From assembly GCA_038322575.1 (NCBI GenBank), contig JBBQGB010000087.1, positions 1 to 11,734 of the forward strand: a stretch of 11,734 nucleotides of DNA. The letters are read 5' to 3'. Below the pieces are notes generated by a model. It ran no database searches and was not told the origin of the DNA. It was given only the letters and a program-made list of their open reading frames with translations. The stretch is from JACMOY01 sp038322575 (GTDB lineage Bacteria > Actinomycetota > Actinomycetes > Actinomycetales > Angustibacteraceae). A program made the translations under genes and the position numbers. Of the stretch, positions 1 to 8,669 are shown piece after piece (position 1 is the first letter of the stretch; every line of letters begins with the position of its first letter).

Positions 1-3029
<3,029 letters not shown>

Positions 3030-3065
3030 GGGGGACCTTCGCTGCGGGGGGGGCTGGGCCGCCCG

Positions 3066-3071
3066 AGTCTA
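3066..3071 (-). promoter_or_regulatory. Candidate -10 box for metH
   Basis: TAGACT on the minus strand fits the actinobacterial TANNNT -10 consensus and lies 36 nt before the metH ATG. It would give a short leader of about 30 nt that contains the GAAGG ribosome-binding site. No convincing TTGACA-like -35 is visible. The leader also holds an unbroken run of eight C on this strand (3046-3053). Confidence 0.4.
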
Positions 3072-3131
3072 CCGGTGACCCGTGCGGCCCTGGCCGCGGG
3101 CGGCAGCGGGCGGGTGCGGCGTCCGGCCCCC

Positions 3132-3137
3132 TAGGCT
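3132..3137 (+). promoter_or_regulatory. Candidate -10 box for the PAC2 gene
   Basis: TAGGCT matches TANNNT and is placed to start a leader of about 40 nt before the GTG at 3185. That leader contains an imperfect inverted repeat (3143-3170) and a GGAGG ribosome-binding site (3174-3178). No clear -35 was seen. Confidence 0.4.
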
Positions 3138-3142
3138 GGGCG

Positions 3143-3170
3143 GGTCGAGCCGAGCCTGGGCTCACCGACC
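3143..3170 (+). repeat. Imperfect inverted repeat in the PAC2 leader
   Basis: Outer arms GGTCG (3143-3147) and CGACC (3166-3170) enclose inner arms GAGC (3152-3155) and GCTC (3160-3163), with a CTGG loop and an asymmetric internal loop. It ends 3 nt before the GGAGG of the PAC2 gene, so it could be an operator or an RNA hairpin near the ribosome-binding site. Arms this short are common in GC-rich DNA, so the call is tentative. Confidence 0.3.
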
Positions 3171-3184
3171 AGTGGAGGCTGTGC

Positions 3185-4051
3185 GTGATCGAGCTCGCCG
3201 ACACCCCGGTGCTGCGTGATCCGGTGATGATCGCCGCGTTCGAGGGGTGGAACGACGCGGGCGAGGCGGCCACCGCGGTGCTCGAGCACCTGGCGCGCGT
3301 GTGGGGGGCCGAGCCGTTCGCGGCCCTGGATCCCGAGGAGTACTACGACTTCCAGGTCAACCGGCCCAGCGTCGGTCTCGACGACGAGGACCACCGTCGG
3401 ATCACCTGGCCGACCACCCGGCTGCTCGCCGCCCACGTGCCCGCGATCGGGCGCGACGTCGTCATCGTCGACGGCATCGAGCCCTCGATGCGCTGGCGGT
3501 CCTACACGATCGAGCTGCTCGAGTGCGCCGAGCGGCTCGGGGTGACGACCCTGGTGACCGTCGGGGCGCTGCTCGCCGACGTCCCGCACACCCGGCCGAT
3601 CCCGGTGACCGCCACCAGCGAGGACCCGTCAATGCGCGGGCGCCTCGGGGTCGAGCAGTCGCGCTACGAGGGACCCACCGGCATCGTCGGCGTCCTGGCC
3701 GACGCGGCTGCCCAGGCCGACCTGCCCGGCGCCTCGCTGTGGGCGGCCGTGCCGCACTACGCCGGCGGCGGCCCCTCACCGAAGGCCACGCTGGCGCTGC
3801 TGCGACGGATCGAGGAGCTGCTCGACATCACCATCCCGCTCGCCGACCTGCCCGACCTGGCCCAGGCCTGGGAGCGGGGCGTCGACGAGCTGGCCGAGAG
3901 CGACAGCGAGGTCGGCGACTACGTCCGGGCGCTGGAGGAGGCCAAGGACACGACCGAGCTGCCCGAGGCCACCGGCGAGGCGATCGCCCTGGAGTTCGAG
4001 CGGTACCTGCGCCGGCGCGACGACGACCCCCCGCCGCCCCGCCCCCGCTGA
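3185..4051 (+). CDS. PAC2-family protein (proteasome assembly chaperone-like)
   Basis: 288 aa, cytoplasmic, with no signal peptide or membrane segment. The family is named after eukaryotic proteasome assembly chaperone 2. Bacterial members are conserved in actinobacteria, and I know of no established biochemical role. Recognisable family segments are AFEGWNDAGEAAT (residues 18-30) and DPEEYYDFQVNRPSV (about 49-63), both typical of the actinobacterial branch. The C-terminus after about residue 275 is a charged, Pro/Arg-rich tail (RRRDDDPPPPRPR) that is probably disordered. The GTG start is supported by GGAGG at 3174-3178, 6 nt upstream. It is divergent from metH (155-bp gap) and convergent with mshC across a long inverted repeat. 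Family membership is confident. A proteasome link is only the family's name and is not shown by this locus, which has no proteasome genes. Confidence 0.93.
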   Translation: MIELADTPVLRDPVMIAAFEGWNDAGEAATAVLEHLARVWGAEPFAALDPEEYYDFQVNRPSVGLDDEDHRRITWPTTRLLAAHVPAIGRDVVIVDGIEPSMRWRSYTIELLECAERLGVTTLVTVGALLADVPHTRPIPVTATSEDPSMRGRLGVEQSRYEGPTGIVGVLADAAAQADLPGASLWAAVPHYAGGGPSPKATLALLRRIEELLDITIPLADLPDLAQAWERGVDELAESDSEVGDYVRALEEAKDTTELPEATGEAIALEFERYLRRRDDDPPPPRPR

Positions 4052-4059
4052 CCCGTCGA

Positions 4060-4129
4060 CCCCGCACTTGCCGCACTAAGTGCCACCGCGCCCGCGAGCG
4101 CCGCGTCACTGAGTGCAGCAAGTGCGGGG
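4060..4129. repeat. Long imperfect inverted repeat between convergent genes, probable bidirectional terminator
   Basis: Two 23-nt arms (4060-4082 and 4107-4129) pair at 21 of 23 positions (mismatches 4072/4117 and 4077/4112) around a 24-nt loop that itself contains GCGC...GCGC. The arms carry nested GCACT/AGTGC words: CACTAAGTG in the left arm and CACTGAGTG in the right are each near-palindromes, so alternative cruciform folds are possible. It begins 8 nt after the PAC2 stop and ends 13 nt from the mshC stop. This position suits transcription termination for both genes. There is no T-tract on either side, which is usual for actinobacterial terminators. A dispersed repeat element is the alternative. 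Confidence 0.75.
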
Positions 4130-4142
4130 GGTGGGGGCGGGG

Positions 4143-5426
4143 TCAGACGCGGACGCCGAGCAGGGCGTCGAGCGCGCGGCCGAGGACGCCGGGCGCACCC
4201 AGGTCGTGCTCGGCGGCCAGGTCGGCGCCGGCGTCCTGCCCGCGGCCGAGCTGGACGTCGGCCCAGGCGTCCACGGCGAGCAGCGCGCCGGGGGTGTCGA
4301 GGTCGTCGGAGAGCCGCTCGCGCAGCAGCGCGAGGGTGGGCCCGGCGTCCGGTCCGCCCTGGCGCGACAGGGCCTCGCGCCAGCGGTCCAGGCGGGTGGT
4401 GGCCAGCTCGAGGTCCTGGTCGGTGTAGGACCACTCGGCGCCGTAGTGGTGGCCGAGCAGCACCAGGCGGATCGCCATCGGGTCGTGCCCTGCCGCGCGC
4501 AGCACCGAGACCTTGACCAGGTTGCCCTTGGACTTGCTCATCTTCTCGCCGCCCAGGCCCACCATCGCCTGGTGGACGTAGGCCTGGGCGAAGGGCGAGC
4601 CGCCGGTGATGGCGTGTGCCTGCGAGGCGCTCATCTCGTGGTGCGGGAACACCAGGTCGGTGCCACCGCCCTGGACGTCGATGCCCATCCCCAGGTGCTG
4701 CAGGGCGATCGTGGTGCACTCGACGTGCCAGCCGGGGCGGCCCTCGCCCAGGGTGCCCCCGTCCCACGAGGGCTCACCCGGGCGGGCGGCGCGCCACAGC
4801 AGCGGGTCCAGGGGCGAGCGCTTGCCGGCGCGGTCGGGGTCGCCGCCCCGCTCCGCGAAGACCGCAGTCATCTGCGTCCTCGACCAGCCCGAGACCGCGC
4901 CGTAGTCGGGGTCGCTGGCCAGGTCGAAGTAGACGTCGGTCGCGCCCTCGCGGGCGCCCTGCGCCTCGGGGACCGGGACCGGGTACCCCGCCCCGGCGTC
5001 GACCAGGCGCCGGACGTCGGCCGCGATCGGCCCGATGCTCTCGACCACCCCGACGTAGTCGTCCGGCGGCAGCACCGCCAGGGCGGTCATGTCCTCGTGG
5101 AAGAGGGCGATCTCGCTGTGCGCCAGGTCGCGCCAGTCGACCCCGTCGCGGGCGGCCCGCTCGAGCAGCGGGTCGTCGACGTCCGTGACGTTCTGCACGT
5201 ACCGCACCGCGTGGCCGTTGTCGCGCCACACCCGCTGCAGGACGTCGAAGGTGACGTAGGTGGCGGCGTGGCCCAGGTGCGTGGCGTCGTACGGGGTGAT
5301 ACCGCAGACGTACAGCCGCGCGGTGGGGCCGGGGGCCTCGGTGCGCCCGTCGGCGCCCGGGCGCAGCCGCAGCGGGACTCCTGTGCCTGGCACGGACGGG
5401 ACGAAGGGCGACGGCCAGGACTTCAC
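4143..5426 (-). CDS. mshC: Cysteine:1D-myo-inosityl 2-amino-2-deoxy-alpha-D-glucopyranoside ligase (MshC)
   Basis: Catalyses the ATP-dependent ligation of L-cysteine to GlcN-Ins through a cysteinyl-adenylate, the penultimate step of mycothiol synthesis. 427 aa, the normal length. It is a class I cysteinyl-tRNA synthetase relative: the nucleotide-binding segment CGITPYDATHLGHAATY (41-57) includes the HIGH-type motif, and KMSKS is at 295-299. Predicted zinc ligands are C41, C237 (in WHVEC) and H262 (in FPHHE). It ends soon after the catalytic core and lacks the tRNA-binding C-terminal domain of true CysS. The N-terminus MKSWPSP matches the M(K/Q)SW start typical of MshC, supporting GTG at 5426. 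No Shine-Dalgarno is visible; TAACCT lies 6 nt upstream of the GTG, suggesting a leaderless transcript. It is last in the phosphatase-DUF3090-kinase-like-mshC run, 23 nt after the previous stop. Confidence 0.95.
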   Translation of the reverse strand: MKSWPSPFVPSVPGTGVPLRLRPGADGRTEAPGPTARLYVCGITPYDATHLGHAATYVTFDVLQRVWRDNGHAVRYVQNVTDVDDPLLERAARDGVDWRDLAHSEIALFHEDMTALAVLPPDDYVGVVESIGPIAADVRRLVDAGAGYPVPVPEAQGAREGATDVYFDLASDPDYGAVSGWSRTQMTAVFAERGGDPDRAGKRSPLDPLLWRAARPGEPSWDGGTLGEGRPGWHVECTTIALQHLGMGIDVQGGGTDLVFPHHEMSASQAHAITGGSPFAQAYVHQAMVGLGGEKMSKSKGNLVKVSVLRAAGHDPMAIRLVLLGHHYGAEWSYTDQDLELATTRLDRWREALSRQGGPDAGPTLALLRERLSDDLDTPGALLAVDAWADVQLGRGQDAGADLAAEHDLGAPGVLGRALDALLGVRV

Positions 5427-5432
5427 CGGGGA

Positions 5433-5438
5433 AGGTTA
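5433..5438 (-). promoter_or_regulatory. Candidate leaderless promoter (-10) for mshC
   Basis: TAACCT on the minus strand, then six nucleotides (TCCCCG), then the GTG start. This places the expected transcription start at or next to the first base of the start codon. The site is inside the 23-nt gap after the kinase-like gene, so mshC could be transcribed both from upstream and from this internal promoter. No clear -35. Confidence 0.5.
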
Positions 5439-5449
5439 GCGGGGCCGGC

Positions 5450-6271
5450 TCACCACGGCGGCCACGGGATCGCGGGCCCGTGGCTGGACGGGCGCGGGAA
5501 GCGGCCCGCACCGAGCAGGGCGTGCACCCGCTCGGCGGTGCGTCGGACCTCGGCCCGCGACAGCAGCGAGGCAAGGCCCGACCCGAGCCCGTCGTCCGCG
5601 TCGTCGGCGAGGTCCGAGCGCAGCGCGCGCAGCACGTCCGTGGCGTCCGGCGGCAGCGGCTCGCCCGCGAACCCCCACAGCACGGTGCGCAGCTTGCGCT
5701 CGAGGTTGAAGCTGACCCCGTGGTCGACGCCCCACAGGTGACCGCTCGCGGTGTGCAGCACGTGACCGCCCTTGCGGTCGGCGTTGTCGATGACCACGTC
5801 GAACACCGCCATCCGCGCCAGCTGCGGGTCGTCGGCGTGCACCAGCAGCACCGGCTCGCCGCCCCGGCCTTCGGCCTCGAGCACGGTGAGCCATCCCGGT
5901 GGCACCCGGCGCGGCTCGACGACGTCGATCAGCGCGCTCTCGTCGACCGCCTCGACCCACAGCTGCAGGCTGCCCGGGCCGAACGGGCCGTCGCGCCACA
6001 CGGTCGGTGGGACGACGTCCCAGCCCGTGGCGGCCGAGACCAGGTAGGCGGCCACCTCGCGCTTGCTCAAGGTGCCCTCGGGGAAGTCCCAGAGCGGCCG
6101 CTCGCCCGAGGTCGGCTTGTAGATGGCGTGCGCCTGCACGCCCTGCCACTGCACCTGCGAGTACAAGGTGGCGTTGGACGCCGCGGCCATCCGGCCCTCG
6201 ACGGTGATCTCGCCGTGCGTCAGCAGCTCGAGCGCGTCCGGCTCGGGCAGCGGCGCGGGCGCCGAGGTCAC
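5450..6271 (-). CDS. SCO1664-like protein with a PI3/4-kinase-type fold, function unknown
   Basis: 273 aa from the GTG at 6271. The sequence resembles an actinobacterial family of unknown function related to phosphatidylinositol 3/4-kinase-like proteins. Kinase-like landmarks: YKPTSGERPLWDFP (about 51-64), whose lysine (K52) could be the ATP-contacting residue; DNADRKGGH (162-170), resembling a catalytic loop; and WGVDHGVSFN (180-189), whose Asp could bind metal like the DFG Asp. Substrate unknown and activity inferred only. The frame is open to an ATG at 6340, but that would put 73 nt inside the DUF3090 gene and add an Arg/Pro-rich N-terminus. The GTG at 6271 shares a 4-nt GTGA overlap with the DUF3090 stop, the usual sign of translational coupling. 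No Shine-Dalgarno is apparent. It lies directly upstream of mshC. Confidence 0.87.
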   Translation of the reverse strand: MTSAPAPLPEPDALELLTHGEITVEGRMAAASNATLYSQVQWQGVQAHAIYKPTSGERPLWDFPEGTLSKREVAAYLVSAATGWDVVPPTVWRDGPFGPGSLQLWVEAVDESALIDVVEPRRVPPGWLTVLEAEGRGGEPVLLVHADDPQLARMAVFDVVIDNADRKGGHVLHTASGHLWGVDHGVSFNLERKLRTVLWGFAGEPLPPDATDVLRALRSDLADDADDGLGSGLASLLSRAEVRRTAERVHALLGAGRFPRPSSHGPAIPWPPW

Positions 6272-6816
6272 CGACGGTGGCCGTTGGCGCGCGGGCAGAC
6301 GTGTCCCTCGGGGTCCAGGGGGTTGCCGCAGAACGGGCACGGCGGGCGACCGGCGGCGACGACCGCGCCGGCCCGCTTGGCGAAGGCGCGCGCGGCCGCA
6401 CCCGTGAGCGTGACGCGCAGCAGGCTGGCGCCGGCCGCCGGGGTCAGGTCACCCTCGGTCGTGGCCTCCTCGCCCACCTCGAGGCACTCGATGACGACGC
6501 GCTCGTCGTCGCCGTCCCAGGCCAGGCTCATCGTCCCGACCCGGAAGTCCTCCTCGACCGGGGTCGCCAGCGGGTCGGTGTCCATCAGGGTCGTCGGGGC
6601 GATGGCCGGCACCGCGGCCTCGCCACCGCTGCGCCGGACCACGTCGTCGAGCAGCTCGTCGACCCGCTCGGCGAGCACCGCCACCTGGCTCTTCTCCAGG
6701 GCCACGCTGGTCACCCGGCCGGCCGCGCTGGCCTGCAGGAAGAAGGTCCGCTGGCCGGGGTCGCCGACCGTGCCGGCCACGAAGCGGTCCGGCTGGTCGT
6801 ACTCGTAGACGGGCAT
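6268..6816 (-). CDS. DUF3090 family protein with C-terminal zinc-ribbon motif
   Basis: 182 aa, cytoplasmic, function unknown. The N-terminus (MPVYEYDQPDRFVAGTVG, then GQRTFFLQA at about 21-29) is characteristic of the actinobacterial DUF3090 family. The C-terminus holds a compact metal-binding cluster, CPFCGNPLDPEGHVCPRANG: C160, C163 and C174 with H172 or H180 as possible further ligands, consistent with one zinc. The ATG at 6816 is the only sensible start; TAGGGT sits 6 nt before it, fitting a leaderless promoter, although AGGG inside the same hexamer could also act as a weak Shine-Dalgarno. It overlaps the kinase-like gene by 4 nt (GTGA) and follows the histidine phosphatase after 50 nt. 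The tight coupling suggests that it acts with the kinase-like protein, but this is inference. Confidence 0.92.
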   Translation of the reverse strand: MPVYEYDQPDRFVAGTVGDPGQRTFFLQASAAGRVTSVALEKSQVAVLAERVDELLDDVVRRSGGEAAVPAIAPTTLMDTDPLATPVEEDFRVGTMSLAWDGDDERVVIECLEVGEEATTEGDLTPAAGASLLRVTLTGAAARAFAKRAGAVVAAGRPPCPFCGNPLDPEGHVCPRANGHRR

Positions 6817-6822
6817 GCGTCG

Positions 6823-6828
6823 ACCCTA
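6823..6828 (-). promoter_or_regulatory. Candidate leaderless promoter (-10) for the DUF3090 gene
   Basis: TAGGGT on the minus strand, six nucleotides (CGACGC), then ATG. It lies in the 50-nt gap after the phosphatase gene, so it would be an internal promoter of the four-gene run. No -35 recognised. The AGGG part could instead be a weak ribosome-binding site with a 7-nt spacer. Confidence 0.45.
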
Positions 6829-6842
6829 CGGCCCGCTGCGCC

Positions 6843-6865
6843 GGCGCGCTGTCCCCCGGCGCGCC
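6843..6865 (-). terminator. GC hairpin after the phosphatase gene, possible weak terminator or attenuator
   Basis: Seven perfect base pairs, GGCGCGC (6843-6849) with GCGCGCC (6859-6865), and a 9-nt loop. It starts 1 nt after the phosphatase stop codon and precedes the DUF3090 -10-like hexamer. There is no T-tract. GGCGCGCC is itself palindromic and such words are common in GC-rich DNA, so this is a weak call. Confidence 0.25.
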
Positions 6866-6866
6866 C

Positions 6867-7598
6867 TCACCCGGCGCCCCCGCCGACCACGGCGTCGCTG
6901 GACGACGAGGCCGGGGTCGCGCGCCGGCGGCGGCCCTTCGCCGGGGGCACGAGCGGGCGCAGGTCAGCGCCGGAGTCGTTGCTGCGCACCACGAACGGGC
7001 GGGTCGCGGTGTAGCGGACCACGGACACCGAGCAGGGGTCGACGACGATCCGCTGGAAGGAGTCCAGGTGCGTGCCGAGGGCGTCGGCCAGGATCGCCTT
7101 GATCACGTCACCGTGCGACACGGCCACCCAGATCGCGTCCGGCCCGTGCTCGGCGGCGACCCGCACGTCCCAGTCGCGGACGGCGTCGACGGCGCGCTGC
7201 TGCATGCCGCGCATCGACTCGCCCTCCGGCCCCGGGAACACCACGGCGCTGGGGTGGGCCTGCACCACCTTCCACAGCGGGTCCTTCACCAGGGTCTTGA
7301 TCTCGCGGCCGGTCCAGTCGCCGTACCGGCACTCCCCCAGCCGCTCGTCGTCGACGATCGCCGGGCGGGCGACGTCCCCGGGGCCGGCGACGGCCGTGAG
7401 GGCATCGGCGGTCTGCTGGCAGCGCTCGAGCGGGCTGGCGACCACGGCCGCCAGCGGCAGCACCGCCATCCGCTGCGCGAGCGCGCCGACCTGCTGCTCG
7501 CCGGTGTCGTCCAGGCGCACCCCCGGCGTCCAGCCCGCCAGGACGCCGGCGGTGTTGGCCGTGGTGCGGCCGTGTCTGACCAGCAGGACCGTCGGCAT
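6867..7598 (-). CDS. Histidine phosphatase superfamily protein (MSMEG_4193-like)
   Basis: 243 aa. Branch-1 histidine phosphatases transfer phosphate to an active-site histidine; the substrate here is unknown. The full catalytic set is visible: R8-H9-G10 (LLVRHGRT), R59 (SPLERC), the acid E89 (LGECRYGDW) and H162 (VSHGD). The GECRYGDWTGREIKTL segment fits the actinobacterial subfamily that occurs with DUF3090 and SCO1664-like proteins rather than glycolytic phosphoglycerate mutase. After about residue 220 there is a basic run (KGRRRR) and a Ser/Gly/Ala tail, probably disordered. ATG at 7598 has no Shine-Dalgarno but has TAGGCT 6 nt upstream. It heads the minus-strand run to mshC and is divergent from corA with only 30 nt between start codons, so the two promoters must interleave. 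Confidence 0.93.
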   Translation of the reverse strand: MPTVLLVRHGRTTANTAGVLAGWTPGVRLDDTGEQQVGALAQRMAVLPLAAVVASPLERCQQTADALTAVAGPGDVARPAIVDDERLGECRYGDWTGREIKTLVKDPLWKVVQAHPSAVVFPGPEGESMRGMQQRAVDAVRDWDVRVAAEHGPDAIWVAVSHGDVIKAILADALGTHLDSFQRIVVDPCSVSVVRYTATRPFVVRSNDSGADLRPLVPPAKGRRRRATPASSSSDAVVGGGAG

Positions 7599-7604
7599 GC
7601 GGCC

Positions 7605-7610
7605 AGCCTA
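7605..7610 (-). promoter_or_regulatory. Candidate leaderless promoter (-10) for the histidine phosphatase gene
   Basis: TAGGCT on the minus strand, six nucleotides (GGCCGC), then ATG at 7598. The 30-nt intergenic gap to the divergent corA leaves no room for a conventional leader with a ribosome-binding site plus a full upstream promoter. No clear -35; any -35 would fall around or inside the 5' end of corA. Confidence 0.5.
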
Positions 7611-7616
7611 CGGGTG

Positions 7617-7622
7617 CAGGAT
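7617..7622 (+). promoter_or_regulatory. Weak -10-like or ribosome-binding site before corA
   Basis: CAGGAT lies 6 nt before the corA GTG. It keeps the A and final T of TANNNT but has C at the first position, so it is a poor -10. The AGGA inside it could instead be a Shine-Dalgarno with about 7 nt spacing. The two readings cannot be separated from sequence alone. Confidence 0.25.
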
Positions 7623-7628
7623 GGGGCC

Positions 7629-8657
7629 GTGATCGTCGACGCCGCGGTCTACCGCGAGGGCACCCGGCAACCCTGCACCGACCTGTCGGACGAGATCGAC
7701 CGCCTGCGCGACGTCCCGGACGGCTTCGTCTGGATCGGGCTCAAGGACCCTACGGACGCCGAGTTCGACCTGGTCAAGACCGAGCTGAAGCTGCACCCGC
7801 TGGCGGTCGAGGACGCCGTGAACGGCAACCAGCGCGCCAAGCTCGAGATCTACGACGAGTCGCTCTTCGTCGTCCTGAAGCCCCTGCTGTACGACGACGC
7901 CACCAGCCAGGTCGAGACCGGCGAGGTCATGCTCTTCGTCGGCGACCACTTCGTCGTCACCGTGCGCCGCGGCGAGGCCGGGCCGCTGGCCGACGTCCGG
8001 CGCCGGCTCGAGGCGCGCCGCGGCGAGCTCGCCCACGGCCCAGCCGCGGTGCTGCACGCGGTGATGGACGCCGTCGTCGACGGCTACACCGCGATCGAGG
8101 GCGAGATCGGGCGCGACCTGGAGCAGATGGAGGAGAGCGTCTTCGCCGCAGAGATCGAGGCCGAGGCCGCCACCCAGCGGGCGGGCGGCTCAGGGCCGCA
8201 CGAGACCGGACCCGGCGAGGACGCCCGGCGGATCTACCTGCTCAAGCGTGAGGTGCTCGAGGTGCGCCGGGCGGTGCTGCCGCTGATCGACCCGGCGCAG
8301 CAGCTCGCCGAGCGGCACATGCCGCACGTGCCCGAGACCGCGCGGCCGTTCTTCCGTGACATCGCCGACCACCTGCTACGGGTGGCCGACCACGTCGAGT
8401 CCTACGACCGGCTGCTCGGCGACATCCTGTCGGCGCACCTGACGCGGGTGTCGGTGCAGCAGAACGCCGACATGCGCACGATCTCGGCGTGGGTCGCGAT
8501 CGCCGCCGTCCCGACGATGATCGCCGGCGTCTACGGCATGAACTTCGAGAACATGCCCGAGCTCGGCTGGCGGTACGGGTACTTCATGGCCCTGGGGCTG
8601 ATGGCCGGGGCCTGCGCGCTGATGTACCGCGCGTTCAAGCGGTCCGGCTGGTTGTAG
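7629..8657 (+). CDS. corA: CorA-type magnesium/cobalt transporter
   Basis: 342 aa membrane channel of the CorA family, homopentameric in known members, carrying Mg2+ (or Co2+/Ni2+) into the cell. The long soluble N-terminal domain (about 1-280) ends in the helix leading to TM1 (about 284-303). The diagnostic GMN loop is at 303-305 (VYGMNFENMPEL), then TM2 (about 316-335), and a short basic tail (KRSGWL). An insertion of about 20 residues rich in Gly, Pro and acidic residues (TQRAGGSGPHETGPGEDA, about 180-197) sits between the predicted stalk helices, where the relatives I know have a short turn. The start is GTG at 7629 (MIVDAAVY, like other actinobacterial CorA proteins); an in-frame GTG at 7614 would add five residues. 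It is divergent from the phosphatase and convergent with the exported protein. Ion preference cannot be read from sequence; a Zn2+ exporter (ZntB-like) is less likely. Confidence 0.93.
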   Translation: MIVDAAVYREGTRQPCTDLSDEIDRLRDVPDGFVWIGLKDPTDAEFDLVKTELKLHPLAVEDAVNGNQRAKLEIYDESLFVVLKPLLYDDATSQVETGEVMLFVGDHFVVTVRRGEAGPLADVRRRLEARRGELAHGPAAVLHAVMDAVVDGYTAIEGEIGRDLEQMEESVFAAEIEAEAATQRAGGSGPHETGPGEDARRIYLLKREVLEVRRAVLPLIDPAQQLAERHMPHVPETARPFFRDIADHLLRVADHVESYDRLLGDILSAHLTRVSVQQNADMRTISAWVAIAAVPTMIAGVYGMNFENMPELGWRYGYFMALGLMAGACALMYRAFKRSGWL

Positions 8658-8669
8658 CCGCCGCTACGA
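8652..8669. terminator. Short hairpin spanning both stop codons of convergent genes
   Basis: GTAGC (8654-8658) and GCTAC (8663-8667) pair around a CGCC loop, extendable by one T/G and one T/A pair. The TAG stops of corA (8655-8657) and of the minus-strand gene (8664-8666) are both in the stem. With only 6 nt between the genes, any terminator must overlap coding sequence. The stem is short and has no T-tract, so termination is only a possibility. Confidence 0.3.

Noticed and set aside
3041..3059. C8/G8 run as a phase-variation switch for metH
   Set aside because: It lies outside the coding sequence and upstream of the ribosome-binding site, so slippage would not switch the frame. Kept only as a note on the leader.
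4126..4142. G-rich run (G6, G5, G4 separated by single bases) as a G-quadruplex
   Set aside because: There are only three separated G tracts, so a standard four-tract quadruplex requires splitting one run. It is downstream of both stop codons and is not convincing.
3247..4428. 393-codon plus-strand frame overlapping the PAC2 gene and running into mshC
   Set aside because: It is an Arg/Ala-rich shadow of the PAC2 frame with no family features, and it crosses the inverted repeat between the two genes.
4113..5741. 542-codon plus-strand frame opposite mshC
   Set aside because: It is antisense to a canonical MshC, compositionally biased and without a domain.
6843..6865. Hairpin after the phosphatase gene as a strong intrinsic terminator
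   Set aside because: There are seven base pairs, no T-tract, and the words are common in this GC context. Listed only as a low-confidence feature.
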